64,000 nt of DNA from AC-49 sp963766605 (GCA_963766605.1 CAVYAT010000002.1:434001-498000), one strand, 5' to 3'. Shown: positions 35,277-43,200, numbered from the stretch's first letter. Notes: a model not told the origin generated them from the letters alone. Program-made: numbers and translations.

Positions 35277-36410
35277 ATGCGCGTGGTGCTCTCGACCTAC
35301 GGGTCGCGCGGGGACGTCGAACCGATGGCCGCGCTCGCGGTGGCGCTGCGGGCACTCGGCGCCGACGTGGCGGTGTGTGCACCGCCGGACGACGAGTTCG
35401 CGGCGCTGCTGGACACCGCCGGCGTGCCGGTGATCCCGTTCGGCCGGCCCTGGCGCTCGTGGGAGCGGCCGTCGACGCCGGTGGAGCGGACCCGGCGCGT
35501 GGCGGAGTTCATCGAGGCGCAGTACCGCACCGTCGCCGCGGCCGCCGCGCAGGCCGACGTGCTCCTGGCGAGCGCGATGTCGATCTTCGTGGCGAGGTCG
35601 GTGGCCGAGAAGGCGGCCATTGCGCACCGCTACGCGGCCTTCAGCCCGACCGTGCTCAGCGATCCCGACGCCCAGAACTGGGAGGCGCTGTTCGGCCCGT
35701 CGATCAACGCCCACCGCGCGTCGATCGGCCTGCCGCCGGTGGCCGACGTCCGTGAGTTCATGTTCACCGACCGGCCGTTCCTGGCGGCGGACCCGACCTT
35801 GGGCCCGTTGGCGCACACACTGGACCCCGCCGTCGTGCAGACCGGCGCGTGGATCCTGCCTGATGAGCGCCCGCTCCCGCCCGATCTGGTGGCGTTCCTG
35901 GACGCCGGTCGACCACCGGTGTACGTGGGCTTCGGCAGCATGCGCGCGCCGCAAGACGTTGCGCGGGCCGCGATCGAGGCGATCCGCGCGCAAGGCCGGC
36001 GCGCGCTCGTCGCCCGCGGTTGGGCCGAGCTGGCCCTGATCGACGACCGCGAGGATTGCTTCGCCGTCGGCGAGGTCAACCAGCAGGCGCTGTTCGGCGC
36101 GGTGGCCGCCGTCGTGCACCACGGCGGGGCGGGGACGACGACGACCGCCGCCCGGGCCGGTGCCGCCCAGGTGGTGGTGCCCCAGGCGGGAGGGGACCAG
36201 CCCTACTGGGGCCGCCGGGTCGCCGAGCTGGGCATCGGCGCGGCGATTGACGGCCCAACGCCGACCGCCGAGTCCCTGTCGGACGCGCTGCGCACAGCCC
36301 TGGGCCCCGAGACCCGCTCGCGGGCGACCGCCGTCGCCGCCACGATCCGAACCGACGGGGCGACGGTCGCCGCGGGGCGGCTGGTCGAGGGTCAGTACCT
36401 CTCTGCCTGA
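35277..36410 (+). CDS. GT-B glycosyltransferase (MGT/UGT-like)
   Basis: A 377-residue GT1-family enzyme. The N-terminal domain opens with VLSTYGSRGDVEPMAALAVA, the acceptor-side pattern of MGT enzymes. The C-terminal donor domain has VYVGFGSM and VHHGGAGTTTTAARAGAAQV followed by PQAGGDQPYW, the nucleotide-sugar site. It attaches a sugar to a lipid, sterol or macrolide-like acceptor. It follows R2lox by 8 bp, suggesting that an oxidised lipid-like compound is glycosylated. Confidence 0.9.
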   Translation: MRVVLSTYGSRGDVEPMAALAVALRALGADVAVCAPPDDEFAALLDTAGVPVIPFGRPWRSWERPSTPVERTRRVAEFIEAQYRTVAAAAAQADVLLASAMSIFVARSVAEKAAIAHRYAAFSPTVLSDPDAQNWEALFGPSINAHRASIGLPPVADVREFMFTDRPFLAADPTLGPLAHTLDPAVVQTGAWILPDERPLPPDLVAFLDAGRPPVYVGFGSMRAPQDVARAAIEAIRAQGRRALVARGWAELALIDDREDCFAVGEVNQQALFGAVAAVVHHGGAGTTTTAARAGAAQVVVPQAGGDQPYWGRRVAELGIGAAIDGPTPTAESLSDALRTALGPETRSRATAVAATIRTDGATVAAGRLVEGQYLSA

Positions 36411-36860
36411 TCAGCGGCGAAGCTCGCGGCGCATGCGAACCGCCGGTCCGAACCGGGTCTGCGCGGCGTCGAATCGATGGAAACCAACCTGCTCATAGAA
36501 CCCTTCGGCCGGCCCGGCCGTCACCTCGAGACACGCGGCGCCGCGGCGTGTCGCCCGCTCGACCGCGTCCGCCACCAACGCTCGTCCGACACCGCACCGC
36601 ATGTGAGTCGGCTCGACGAACAGTCCGTCGAGCTCGCGGGCGCCGCCGTGGCCGTCGATCACGACCGAGAAGCCGATCGGTGCGCCCACGTCGTCGACTG
36701 CGACGCGAACCCACCCGCTGTCGATGAAGGCCTGGGGGAGCTCGATCGCATCGGGGTTCGCCGCGAGCGCCTCGCGGTATTGCTCCCACACGTCGGAGGA
36801 TCGGCGCTGCAGCGCCTCGAGCACCGGCCCCTCCGCCGGCATCGCGTCGCGGATCCTCAT
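36411..36860 (-). CDS. GNAT family N-acetyltransferase
   Basis: A 149-residue GNAT protein. Motif A, with the acetyl-CoA P-loop, reads VEPTHMRCGVGRALV, and the following helix is ERATRRGAACLEV. The EQVGFHRF stretch near the end closes the fold. Substrate unknown. Its stop codon directly abuts the glycosyltransferase stop, and its ATG overlaps the VOC gene stop (ATGA), so the VOC and GNAT genes are one unit. Confidence 0.85.
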   Translation of the reverse strand: MRIRDAMPAEGPVLEALQRRSSDVWEQYREALAANPDAIELPQAFIDSGWVRVAVDDVGAPIGFSVVIDGHGGARELDGLFVEPTHMRCGVGRALVADAVERATRRGAACLEVTAGPAEGFYEQVGFHRFDAAQTRFGPAVRMRRELRR

Positions 36861-37270
36861 CGCTGCCAGTGGTCGGGGACGAGGACGACGTGGAACCCGT
36901 CTGGGTCGGCGAACGTGGTGGCGTGCTGCGCCCAGTACGGGTTGGCGGGCGCCACCGGTTCGCTTCCCAACCGCGCCGCGACGGCTCGCACGCCATCGGC
37001 GTCACCGAGGTAGAGGACCAGCAGCGATTCTGGATGCGGCGTGGGAGCGCCGTGGCCGCCGCCCGTGGTGAGTTCGAGGTGGGCGCTCGTGCCGGGGATC
37101 GCGAGAAAGACACCGTCGTAGCCCCCGTGGTCGCGAAAGCCGCCGACCTCCACGAGGCCGAGCCCATCGCGGTAGAACCGCACGAGTGCGTCGAGATCGT
37201 CGGTGTGCCGGGCAACGCGAAGTTCGGTGATGGGCGGCGTCGCCTCGCGCGGCCCGTGAAACTCGGTCAT
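36857..37270 (-). CDS. VOC family protein
   Basis: A 137-residue glyoxalase-fold protein: ELRVARHTDDLDALVRFYRD opens the first module and a D-P-D-G-F-H metal strand lies near the end. It resembles the single-domain dioxygenase or bleomycin-resistance-like group. It begins at ATG 37270, 81 bp from the divergent GNAT gene. A perfect inverted repeat lies in that gap. Confidence 0.85.
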   Translation of the reverse strand: MTEFHGPREATPPITELRVARHTDDLDALVRFYRDGLGLVEVGGFRDHGGYDGVFLAIPGTSAHLELTTGGGHGAPTPHPESLLVLYLGDADGVRAVAARLGSEPVAPANPYWAQHATTFADPDGFHVVLVPDHWQR

Positions 37271-37297
37271 CGCGGCCAGTCGCCTGACGCCAGCCGA

Positions 37298-37321
37298 CGT
37301 TACGCACCCGGCCGCGTAACG
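37298..37321. promoter_or_regulatory. Inverted repeat CGTTACGC-N8-GCGTAACG
   Basis: Perfect 8-bp arms (37298-37305 and 37314-37321) lie in the divergent region between the VOC-GNAT pair and the second GNAT gene. Size and TTAC/GTAA core match a TetR- or MarR-type operator, but no regulator gene is adjacent, so any trans-acting factor is encoded elsewhere. Confidence 0.5.
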
Positions 37322-37351
37322 GCGGGACGGCCCGGCTGACTGACGTCGCTC

Positions 37352-38200
37352 ATGGATCGCACGCCCCTGTTCTGCGATACCGCGCTGGCCGAGCGCATCG
37401 AGCGCGCCGAGGCGCAGCTGATCGCGCAGGCCAGCCGAGCCGCCCACGGCCGGCAGGCCGGCGGCGACGGCTTCGTGATGGCGATCGCCGGCGCCTTCGC
37501 GACGTTCGCCGAGCCGGGCTCGCCGTTCAACAAGGTCGCCGGGCTCGGGTTCGCCGGTCAGCCCAGCGCGTCCGATCTCGACGAGATCGAGCTGGCGTTC
37601 GCCGCGCGCGGCGCGGACGTGCAGGTCGAGCTCGCGCACGTTGGCGATCCGGGCGTCGGCGCGTTGCTGGCCGAACGCGGATATCGGCTCACCTCGTTCG
37701 AGAACGTGCTCGGCCGCGCGCTCGACGGCGACATCGAGCCCGTGACGCCGCTCGGAGTCGAGGTCCGCAGCAGCGGTGAGGGCGAGTTCGACGCATGGCT
37801 CGACGTCGTCGCCGACGGCTTCGCCCATCCCGACACGCAGGGCGTGCCGCTCCACGAGGAGTTCCCCCGTGACGTCCTCGCTCGCGCGGAGCGCGACTTC
37901 GCCGCCGCGGGCGTCGTGCGCTACATCGCGCTGCGCGACGGCGTGCCCGCCGGCGGCGCCAGCCTGCGGATCGCCGACGGCGTGGCCCAGCTCGCCGGCT
38001 CGGCCACCGCGCCGGCGCACCGCCGCCTGGGCATCCAGAGCGCGCTGCTCGCCGCTCGGCTGGCGGACGCCGCGGCCGCCGGCTGCGACATCGCCGTCGT
38101 CACCACCCAACCCGGCTCGAGGTCCCAGCGCAACGTGCAACGCCGAGGCTTTGACCTGCTCTACACCCGCGCTGTCCTCATGAAGACCGCGGGTGGATGA
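37352..38200 (+). CDS. GNAT family N-acetyltransferase, two-domain
   Basis: A 282-residue protein with an N-terminal region (PFNKVAGLGFAG) typical of larger acetyltransferases, and a C-terminal GNAT core. The acetyl-CoA loop is HRRLGIQSALLAARL, near residues 228-242, and the fold ends with RGFDLLYTRAVL. It may acetylate an aminoglycoside-like or metabolic amine; no specific assignment is possible. It is divergent from the VOC-GNAT pair. Confidence 0.85.
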   Translation: MDRTPLFCDTALAERIERAEAQLIAQASRAAHGRQAGGDGFVMAIAGAFATFAEPGSPFNKVAGLGFAGQPSASDLDEIELAFAARGADVQVELAHVGDPGVGALLAERGYRLTSFENVLGRALDGDIEPVTPLGVEVRSSGEGEFDAWLDVVADGFAHPDTQGVPLHEEFPRDVLARAERDFAAAGVVRYIALRDGVPAGGASLRIADGVAQLAGSATAPAHRRLGIQSALLAARLADAAAAGCDIAVVTTQPGSRSQRNVQRRGFDLLYTRAVLMKTAGG

Positions 38201-38287
38201 TCCGCATTTCGGTCACGCACGGGTTTTGCCAACCGAGTGTCTCGGGTGCGACACAACGATCGCCCCGCGGCCCGCAGCATGATCGTC

Positions 38288-39208
38288 ATGAAGATCAAGC
38301 GAACAACTGCCGTCCTCGTCACCTTCGCCGCCATGCTCATGGCCGCGTCGTCCGCGATGGCATCCACCAGCCCCACCGACCCCTACCAGTGGGGCACTCC
38401 GGGCAATTCAGCCCCGCTCACCGCCGGCCCCGGCGGTGGGATGTACGCGCTCACGAACGTCAACCAGAGCGGCAAGAACTACCTCGTCAGCAACCATCGC
38501 ACGTTCGGAGTCGACCTCGACTTCAGCGATGGCGCCCGCGTCGCCGGTGGCCTGCGCAACTGGAGCTTCTTCCGGCAGAACGGCGCCAGCGGCCCGATCC
38601 AGCCCGGCGAGACCCTGGCCATGTACAACAACTTCCGGCACAACTACCTCGGCTACGGCCACGAGCACTGGGGCATGAACCTCGACACGTTCTCGACGCC
38701 GCGCTACCAGTGGCAGGTGACGGTGAAGAACGGTCGCGTCGCGCTGTACAACACCTACCAGCACGACTACGTCGTCTCCGGCCGCGAGCCGCTGGCGATC
38801 GACCTGAACTGGCTGCGCAGCGTCCAGCAGCAGATGCCGCAGACCCAGTTCTCGACGCACTCGACGACCGTGTTCCTGCGCGCGCAGCCCGTGGTGAACG
38901 GCTACGTGCCGTACCTCGGCTCGTTCGGCGGCGGCGTCGGGCCGGCCGGTCAGACGCTGCAGACGGTGACCAACCCGTCCAACAACGTCGGCCTGTCGTT
39001 CGTGCGCCCCGGGCACTCGACGACCGACTGTGGTGACCCGTCGGCCCTCATCTACCTCGGCCCCGGCCAGACGATGAGCGCCGCCAACATGGCGGCCGAG
39101 TGGGGCACCTCGACCCCGATGCTCGGCGTCACGTTCCTGGCCTGCGCCGCGTCGAACCAGTCCCTCAGCCAGGTGCCGCTGAACATCAGCTGGTACGGCC
39201 TCTCGTAA
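38288..39208 (+). CDS. Secreted protein of unknown function
   Basis: A 306-residue exported protein. The N-terminus MKIKRTTAVLVTFAAMLMA with cleavage near ASSAMA is a signal peptide. The mature part is rich in Gly, Asn, Tyr and aromatic residues, with related stretches (NNFRHNYLGYGHEHWGMNLD and NTYQHDYVVSGREPLAIDLN) that suggest a duplicated beta-rich unit. Two Cys near the C-terminus may form a disulfide. I do not recognise the family. ATG 38279 is an alternative start. A strong hairpin follows. Confidence 0.65.
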   Translation: MKIKRTTAVLVTFAAMLMAASSAMASTSPTDPYQWGTPGNSAPLTAGPGGGMYALTNVNQSGKNYLVSNHRTFGVDLDFSDGARVAGGLRNWSFFRQNGASGPIQPGETLAMYNNFRHNYLGYGHEHWGMNLDTFSTPRYQWQVTVKNGRVALYNTYQHDYVVSGREPLAIDLNWLRSVQQQMPQTQFSTHSTTVFLRAQPVVNGYVPYLGSFGGGVGPAGQTLQTVTNPSNNVGLSFVRPGHSTTDCGDPSALIYLGPGQTMSAANMAAEWGTSTPMLGVTFLACAASNQSLSQVPLNISWYGLS

Positions 39209-39234
39209 TACCCCTCGACCGAAGTCGGAGCAAC

Positions 39235-39276
39235 GACGCGGGCCGCCGTCCCCCAAGGGAACCGGCGGCCCGCGTC
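39235..39276 (+). terminator. Hairpin terminator after secreted protein gene
   Basis: GACGCGGGCCGCCG (39235-39248) pairs perfectly over 14 bp with 39263-39276, closing a 14-base loop. It starts 27 bp after the stop codon. There is no T tract, as is common for high-G+C actinobacterial terminators. Confidence 0.75.
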
Positions 39277-39308
39277 GGTGTGTGGCATCGCCCCGTACAG
39301 TTGCGGCT

Positions 39309-39773
39309 ATGACCACACTCGATGCCCAGGGCGCCGGAGCGACTCCGTTCTGGCGTCGCCCGCTCGTCCGCTCGCGGCCCGAGGACCGAACGGCCGACAC
39401 GCCCCAAACCTCTGGGATGCGCCGCTTCGCCGCCATCTCCGGAACGCTCACCGGGTCGCAGCACCTGTGGATGGGGGGCAACACCGTCAAGGCGGGTGCG
39501 AGCTCGGGCGATCACCATCACGGCGAGGCCGACAGCGGGATCTACATCGTCTCCGGGCACCCGCGGTTCGTCTTCCTGGCCGACGACGCCGAGCAGACGA
39601 TCGAGACCGGCCCCGGGGACTTCGTCTACGTGCCGGCGTGGGTCCCCCACCGCGAGGAGAACCCATCGGGCGAAGAGGACGCGGTCGTCGTCCTCGCCCG
39701 CAGCACCCCGGAGGAGATCGTCATCAACCTGCCCGATCTGTGGTCGGTCGACGGCATTCCCGGAGCGCGCTGA
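39309..39773 (+). CDS. Cupin domain protein
   Basis: A 154-residue small cupin. Motif 1 is well preserved: SSGDHHHGEADSGIYIVSG, with a His triplet and Glu as metal ligands. Motif 2 reads GPGDFVYVPAWVPHREENP, giving the third His. It probably binds a metal and acts on a small molecule, or serves as a sensor. It converges on the LuxR gene with a 13-bp gap. Confidence 0.88.
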   Translation: MTTLDAQGAGATPFWRRPLVRSRPEDRTADTPQTSGMRRFAAISGTLTGSQHLWMGGNTVKAGASSGDHHHGEADSGIYIVSGHPRFVFLADDAEQTIETGPGDFVYVPAWVPHREENPSGEEDAVVVLARSTPEEIVINLPDLWSVDGIPGAR

Positions 39774-39786
39774 CCCAGCGCCTCGG

Positions 39787-40407
39787 TCAGCGCGCCAGAA
39801 TCGTCGCGGCGCGGCGGGTCGCTTCGGTTCGGTTGCGCACGCCGATCTTGCGGTAGATCGCTGTCGCGGTCTTCTTGACGCTGTCCGGGCCGACATGGAG
39901 TTGCTCGCCGATCTCGCGATTCGTCGCCCCGGTGCTGATCAGGGTCAGGACCCGGCGCTCGCGCTCCGACAGCCCGCCGTGCGCGTCGCCGGCGTCGCGA
40001 GTCGAGGCCGCTTCGCCGAGCGCGGCAGACCGCACCGCACCCGCGAGCTCGGCGCTGGTGGCCGTCGGCGGTAGGAAACCAACGGCGCCGAGGCTGAGCA
40101 GCGGGGCGCCGGCGCTCGTCGAGCACCGGGAGGTGAGGACGATGTGCATCGCCGGGTGCACCGCGTGCAGGGGGCGGGTGAGGGTGGCGGCGAACGGTCC
40201 GGCGTTCGAGACGTCGACGAGCGCGACGTCAGGGCGATGGCGCCTGGAGAGCTCGATCGCCCGCGGTGGGCCGGCGGCGAGGAGGCAGCGGCTGATCCAC
40301 GGTTCACGCTCCAGCGCCAGGGCGGCACCCAGGCGTGTCGTGTCGTGCGCGTCGTAGACGAGCACCGTGAGATCGTCGAGCGGATTCCCCATTTGGGTAC
40401 GGACCAT
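39787..40407 (-). CDS. LuxR-type response regulator with atypical receiver
   Basis: A 206-residue protein. An N-terminal receiver-like domain keeps VLVYDAHD and the phosphoacceptor Asp in VALVDVS, but the conserved Lys of the last strand is missing (GAVGFLPP). A LuxR/GerE helix-turn-helix follows (LSERERRVLTLISTGATNRE ... KIGVRNR). No histidine kinase gene is nearby. It may be an orphan regulator controlled in a phosphorylation-independent way. ATG 40392 is an alternative start. A perfect palindrome sits just upstream. Confidence 0.85.
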   Translation of the reverse strand: MVRTQMGNPLDDLTVLVYDAHDTTRLGAALALEREPWISRCLLAAGPPRAIELSRRHRPDVALVDVSNAGPFAATLTRPLHAVHPAMHIVLTSRCSTSAGAPLLSLGAVGFLPPTATSAELAGAVRSAALGEAASTRDAGDAHGGLSERERRVLTLISTGATNREIGEQLHVGPDSVKKTATAIYRKIGVRNRTEATRRAATILAR

Positions 40408-40422
40408 CGCTAAAGCCTACAA

Positions 40423-40438
40423 AGTTTGTCGACAAACT
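40423..40438. promoter_or_regulatory. Perfect 16-bp palindrome AGTTTGTCGACAAACT
   Basis: A fully symmetrical site without spacer, 16 bp upstream of the LuxR gene start and on the promoter side of the divergent pseudo-amidotransferase gene. It is A+T-rich compared with its surroundings. LuxR-type, MarR-type or other dimers could bind it. Confidence 0.7.
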
Positions 40439-40470
40439 GTAGATTCAGTTCGCGTTGGGTCGCATCACAT

Positions 40471-40592
40471 GCGGGGTTTCTCCTCCCCGCACCCATCGAC
40501 ACCAGCGACCAAACGGAGAGCCGATCGGTCTGACCCGCCGACGCGTGTCGCCGGAGGCGGGGCAACCTTGCCCGTCTCCGGCGCGCTCTCCG
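40471..40592 (+). ncRNA. Structured mRNA leader (candidate cis-acting RNA)
   Basis: In the 212-bp region upstream of ATG 40620, a 7-bp hairpin at about 40470-40491 precedes an 8-bp closing helix, CGGAGAGC (40514-40521) with GCTCTCCG (40585-40592). Inside it GGCGGG (40556-40561) can pair either with CCCGCC (40534-40539) or, as part of a longer arm from 40549, with TTGCCCGTCTCCGGCG. The two pairings exclude each other, as in a riboswitch or attenuator. It matches no family that I can name with confidence. Confidence 0.4.
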
Positions 40593-40619
40593 CCCCGCTC
40601 TCCGACACGGATACCCACC

Positions 40620-41315
40620 ATGAGAACCGACCCGATGATCGTGATCCAGACCCAGCCGGACATGCCGCCGGGGTTGCTGGCGGCATGGGCCCGGGTGACC
40701 GCGCAGCCGCTCGACGTCCGGCGGCTCGACCGCGGCGATCGGCTCCCCGAACCCAGCGGCGCCGTGGTCATCCTCGGCTCGGACGCAAGCGTCCACGACC
40801 GGTCGTTGTCCTGGCTTTCAGACCTGCACGACTGGACCGCTGACGTGCTCGCCGCCGAGGTCCCCGTCCTCGGTATCGCGTTCGGGGCGCAGCTCGTCGC
40901 CCACCTGCTCGACGCGGATGTCATCGAGACCCCGGCGTCTCAGCCGCGCTGGACCACCGTGGACAGCGCCGAACCGTGGCTTGCCCCCGGCCCGTGGCTG
41001 TCGTGGCAGCACCACGCCATCCTTCCGGCCGGCGCGCTGGACGTCGTCGCACGCGACGACAACGGCGTCCAGGCGTTCACCGCCGGCGCCGACGGCCGCC
41101 ACCTCGGTCTCCAGTTTCGTCCCGAGGCGACGACGGCGACGATCGACGCCTGGGCAGCCCGCGCCGGAATGGCCACGTCCGCCGATCGCATCCTGCTCGA
41201 CTCCGCGACGGCGCGCCACTGCGCCACCGCGACGAGCAACGCACGCGCACTGTTCACGCGCTGGGCACACAACGCGGCGCAGCCGGCGTCGGAGCGCCTG
41301 AGCATCGCCGCGTGA
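40620..41315 (+). CDS. Class I glutamine amidotransferase-like pseudoenzyme
   Basis: A 231-residue protein with the GATase-1 fold (GuaA/type 1 amidotransferase). The nucleophile elbow expected as G-x-C-x-G reads G85-I-A87-F-G89, so the catalytic Cys is Ala. The triad His in QFHPE is Arg (R167 in GLQFRPE), while E169 remains. Glutamine hydrolysis is therefore not expected; a binding or regulatory role is more likely. ATG 40620 (or 40635) follows a long structured leader. Divergent from the LuxR gene. Confidence 0.85.
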   Translation: MRTDPMIVIQTQPDMPPGLLAAWARVTAQPLDVRRLDRGDRLPEPSGAVVILGSDASVHDRSLSWLSDLHDWTADVLAAEVPVLGIAFGAQLVAHLLDADVIETPASQPRWTTVDSAEPWLAPGPWLSWQHHAILPAGALDVVARDDNGVQAFTAGADGRHLGLQFRPEATTATIDAWAARAGMATSADRILLDSATARHCATATSNARALFTRWAHNAAQPASERLSIAA

Positions 41316-41339
41316 GCTGTGCCCTCAGTCGAGCGGTCG

Positions 41340-42026
41340 TCACGCAGAAGTCTGGCCGGCCGCGGCGTTCGCGGTCGCGATCCCTGAGACGATCGGACGA
41401 ACGATCGCGGGCATGGCGCGCCACTTCGCGTCGGTTCTGTGTTCCACGGTGAAGCCGGCTGCCCCGATCTGCTCGACGGTGGCGCGGTTGCAGCGGCAGC
41501 CCTGGCCGAATCGTCGCCACGGCTTCTCCAGGCGGTCCTGCCACGCGGCGAGCCGCGGCGAGTCAGCCCGCACGTGCTCGATGAACAACAGCCGCCCGCC
41601 CGGTCTCAGCACGCGCCGGACCTCCGCGAGGACGACGTCCGGCCGGTCGACGGTGCAGAGCACCAGGGTCGACACGACGGTATCGAGCGATGCATCGGAG
41701 AGCGGGAGCCGCTCGGCGGGGGCGCCGAGGACCGTTGCCGGGCGAGTGCGGCGACGCGCCGCCTTCTCGAGGCGTTTGCGCATCGGCGCCGCGGGTTCGG
41801 TGAGGATCAACTCGTCGAGGTCGTCGGGGTAGTAGGGGGCGTTGAGCCCGGTCCCGCTGCCGAGCTCGAGCGTCCGCCCGCGCGCCATGGCGAGCAGGTC
41901 ACGCCGCTGCGAGCGCATCCCGCGCAGCTCGCCCGCCCACAGGACGGGGTTGTAGATGGCTGCGGAGGCGCGGGCCCAGAGTCCCGCCTCGGCCGGGGGG
42001 CCGATCTGTTCGGTGATGGTGCTCAT
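41340..42026 (-). CDS. Class I SAM-dependent methyltransferase
   Basis: A 228-residue methyltransferase. Motif I is TLELGSGTGLNAPYY, motif post-I LILTEPAAPM, and VLRPGGRLLFIEHV closes the SAM fold. This order fits the UbiE/phosphatidylethanolamine N-methyltransferase-like group. The C-terminus has GCRCNR, a Cys pair typical of this subfamily. It is the second gene after the hydrolase/LuxR gene on the same strand, separated by a hairpin, and converges on the pseudo-amidotransferase gene. ATG 42026 fits the family start. Confidence 0.88.
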   Translation of the reverse strand: MSTITEQIGPPAEAGLWARASAAIYNPVLWAGELRGMRSQRRDLLAMARGRTLELGSGTGLNAPYYPDDLDELILTEPAAPMRKRLEKAARRRTRPATVLGAPAERLPLSDASLDTVVSTLVLCTVDRPDVVLAEVRRVLRPGGRLLFIEHVRADSPRLAAWQDRLEKPWRRFGQGCRCNRATVEQIGAAGFTVEHRTDAKWRAMPAIVRPIVSGIATANAAAGQTSA

Positions 42027-42071
42027 CGGCGAGACGGTACGTCGACGGTGGGTTTCGCACATCGCCTCATC

Positions 42072-42094
42072 CGGCCATCTGCCCCAGATGGCCG
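42072..42094. terminator. Hairpin between LuxR-hydrolase and methyltransferase genes
   Basis: CGGCCATCTG (42072-42081) and CAGATGGCCG (42085-42094) are perfect 10-bp arms around CCC. It lies 18 bp after the hydrolase-LuxR stop on the minus strand. It may be a terminator or an operator for the methyltransferase gene; the even sequence does not decide between them. Confidence 0.5.
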
Positions 42095-42111
42095 AATCGG
42101 GTGACGGTGCT

Positions 42112-43158
42112 TCAGAGAAGGCCGAGTCGGGCGGCCTCCGCGACCGCGGCGGCGCGCGATCCGCTCCCGAGTTTGGCCCTGATGTTGGCGACGTGGCGGT
42201 GCACCGTGTGAGGGCTGACGACGATCCGCTCGGCGATCTCGCGATCGCTCAGCCCGTCGGCGATCAGGGCCAGCACTTCGTGCTCGCGTCGCGAGAGCAG
42301 CGTCGCCGCGGCAGGATCGTGCGGTGCCGCGTCGGCGTCGGAACCGGTCAGGAATGAGCCGAGCGCTCGGGAGACCGACATCCAGTCGCCGACCCAGGGG
42401 AGATGGGCGTCGCCGTCGAGGCCGATGAGCCGTGCGCCGGGGATCGAGGCGGCGAGGTCTGCCCCGCACGCGTACGGGATCGCGCGATCGTCGCGGCGAT
42501 GGACGACGACCGTCGGCGCGGCCACGTCTGCGAGCAGGGGGCGCACGTCCATCCGGTAGGCGAGCTCGAGCAGAGCCGCGGCGGTCTCGGCCTCCGCGGA
42601 GGCCCGCTGGTCGCGCATGAATCGCCGGCGTGCCTCGTCGCTGCGCTCACCGACGAAGATGTCGGCCAGGACGCGCGACCCCAGTCCCCAGTGCGAACGG
42701 ACTGCTGCGACGAGCGCCTCGCGGACGGCAGCCGGCGCGATCGATGCTCCGTCGGCGTAGGCGCCGTACAGCAGCAGGCGATCCACTCGCTCGGGGAATC
42801 GCGCCGCGAACGCGATCGCGGCACAGCCCCCCGAAGAGCCCCCGGCCAGGGAGACCCGCTCGAGCCCGAGTTCGTGCAGAACGGCTCCGAGCAGAGCCAC
42901 CTGATCGTCGAGCGTCAACCTCGACGCGTCGATCTCACGGTCCGACATGCCCGTCCCTGGATGGTCGTATCGGACCAGCGTCTGGCCGGCTCCGGCCGAC
43001 GCCCAGAACGACCGAAACGCCTCGTCGCGCCAGTCGAGCTCCAGGTGACTCACCCACCACGCGACCGCCACGAGCGGTGGCCCGGTGCCGGTCACCGACA
43101 GCGCGACCCGCGAGCCATTGAACTCAAGAAACCGGATCTCAGCCCCGTGCCTCGTCAC
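42112..43158 (-). CDS. Alpha/beta hydrolase fused to LuxR DNA-binding domain
   Basis: A 348-residue two-domain protein. Residues about 20-265 are an alpha/beta hydrolase with nucleophile motif GGSSGG, acid HRRDDRAIP and a His in GDAHLPW, so the triad looks complete. The C-terminal 60 residues are a LuxR HTH (LSRREHEVLALIADGLSDRE, ending GSGSRAAAV). Ligand hydrolysis or binding may thus be read out directly on DNA. GTG or ATG near 43158 begins the hydrolase domain. The MarR gene lies 42 bp upstream on the same strand. Confidence 0.88.
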   Translation of the reverse strand: MTRHGAEIRFLEFNGSRVALSVTGTGPPLVAVAWWVSHLELDWRDEAFRSFWASAGAGQTLVRYDHPGTGMSDREIDASRLTLDDQVALLGAVLHELGLERVSLAGGSSGGCAAIAFAARFPERVDRLLLYGAYADGASIAPAAVREALVAAVRSHWGLGSRVLADIFVGERSDEARRRFMRDQRASAEAETAAALLELAYRMDVRPLLADVAAPTVVVHRRDDRAIPYACGADLAASIPGARLIGLDGDAHLPWVGDWMSVSRALGSFLTGSDADAAPHDPAAATLLSRREHEVLALIADGLSDREIAERIVVSPHTVHRHVANIRAKLGSGSRAAAVAEAARLGLL

Positions 43159-43200
43159 CGTGCGCGAAGCGTAGACTGACCGGCGCCTCAGCGATCTGGC

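Noticed and set aside
40514..40592. Class I SAM riboswitch
   Set aside because: GGCAACC-like sequence is present but the multi-branch core and kink-turn consensus are not.
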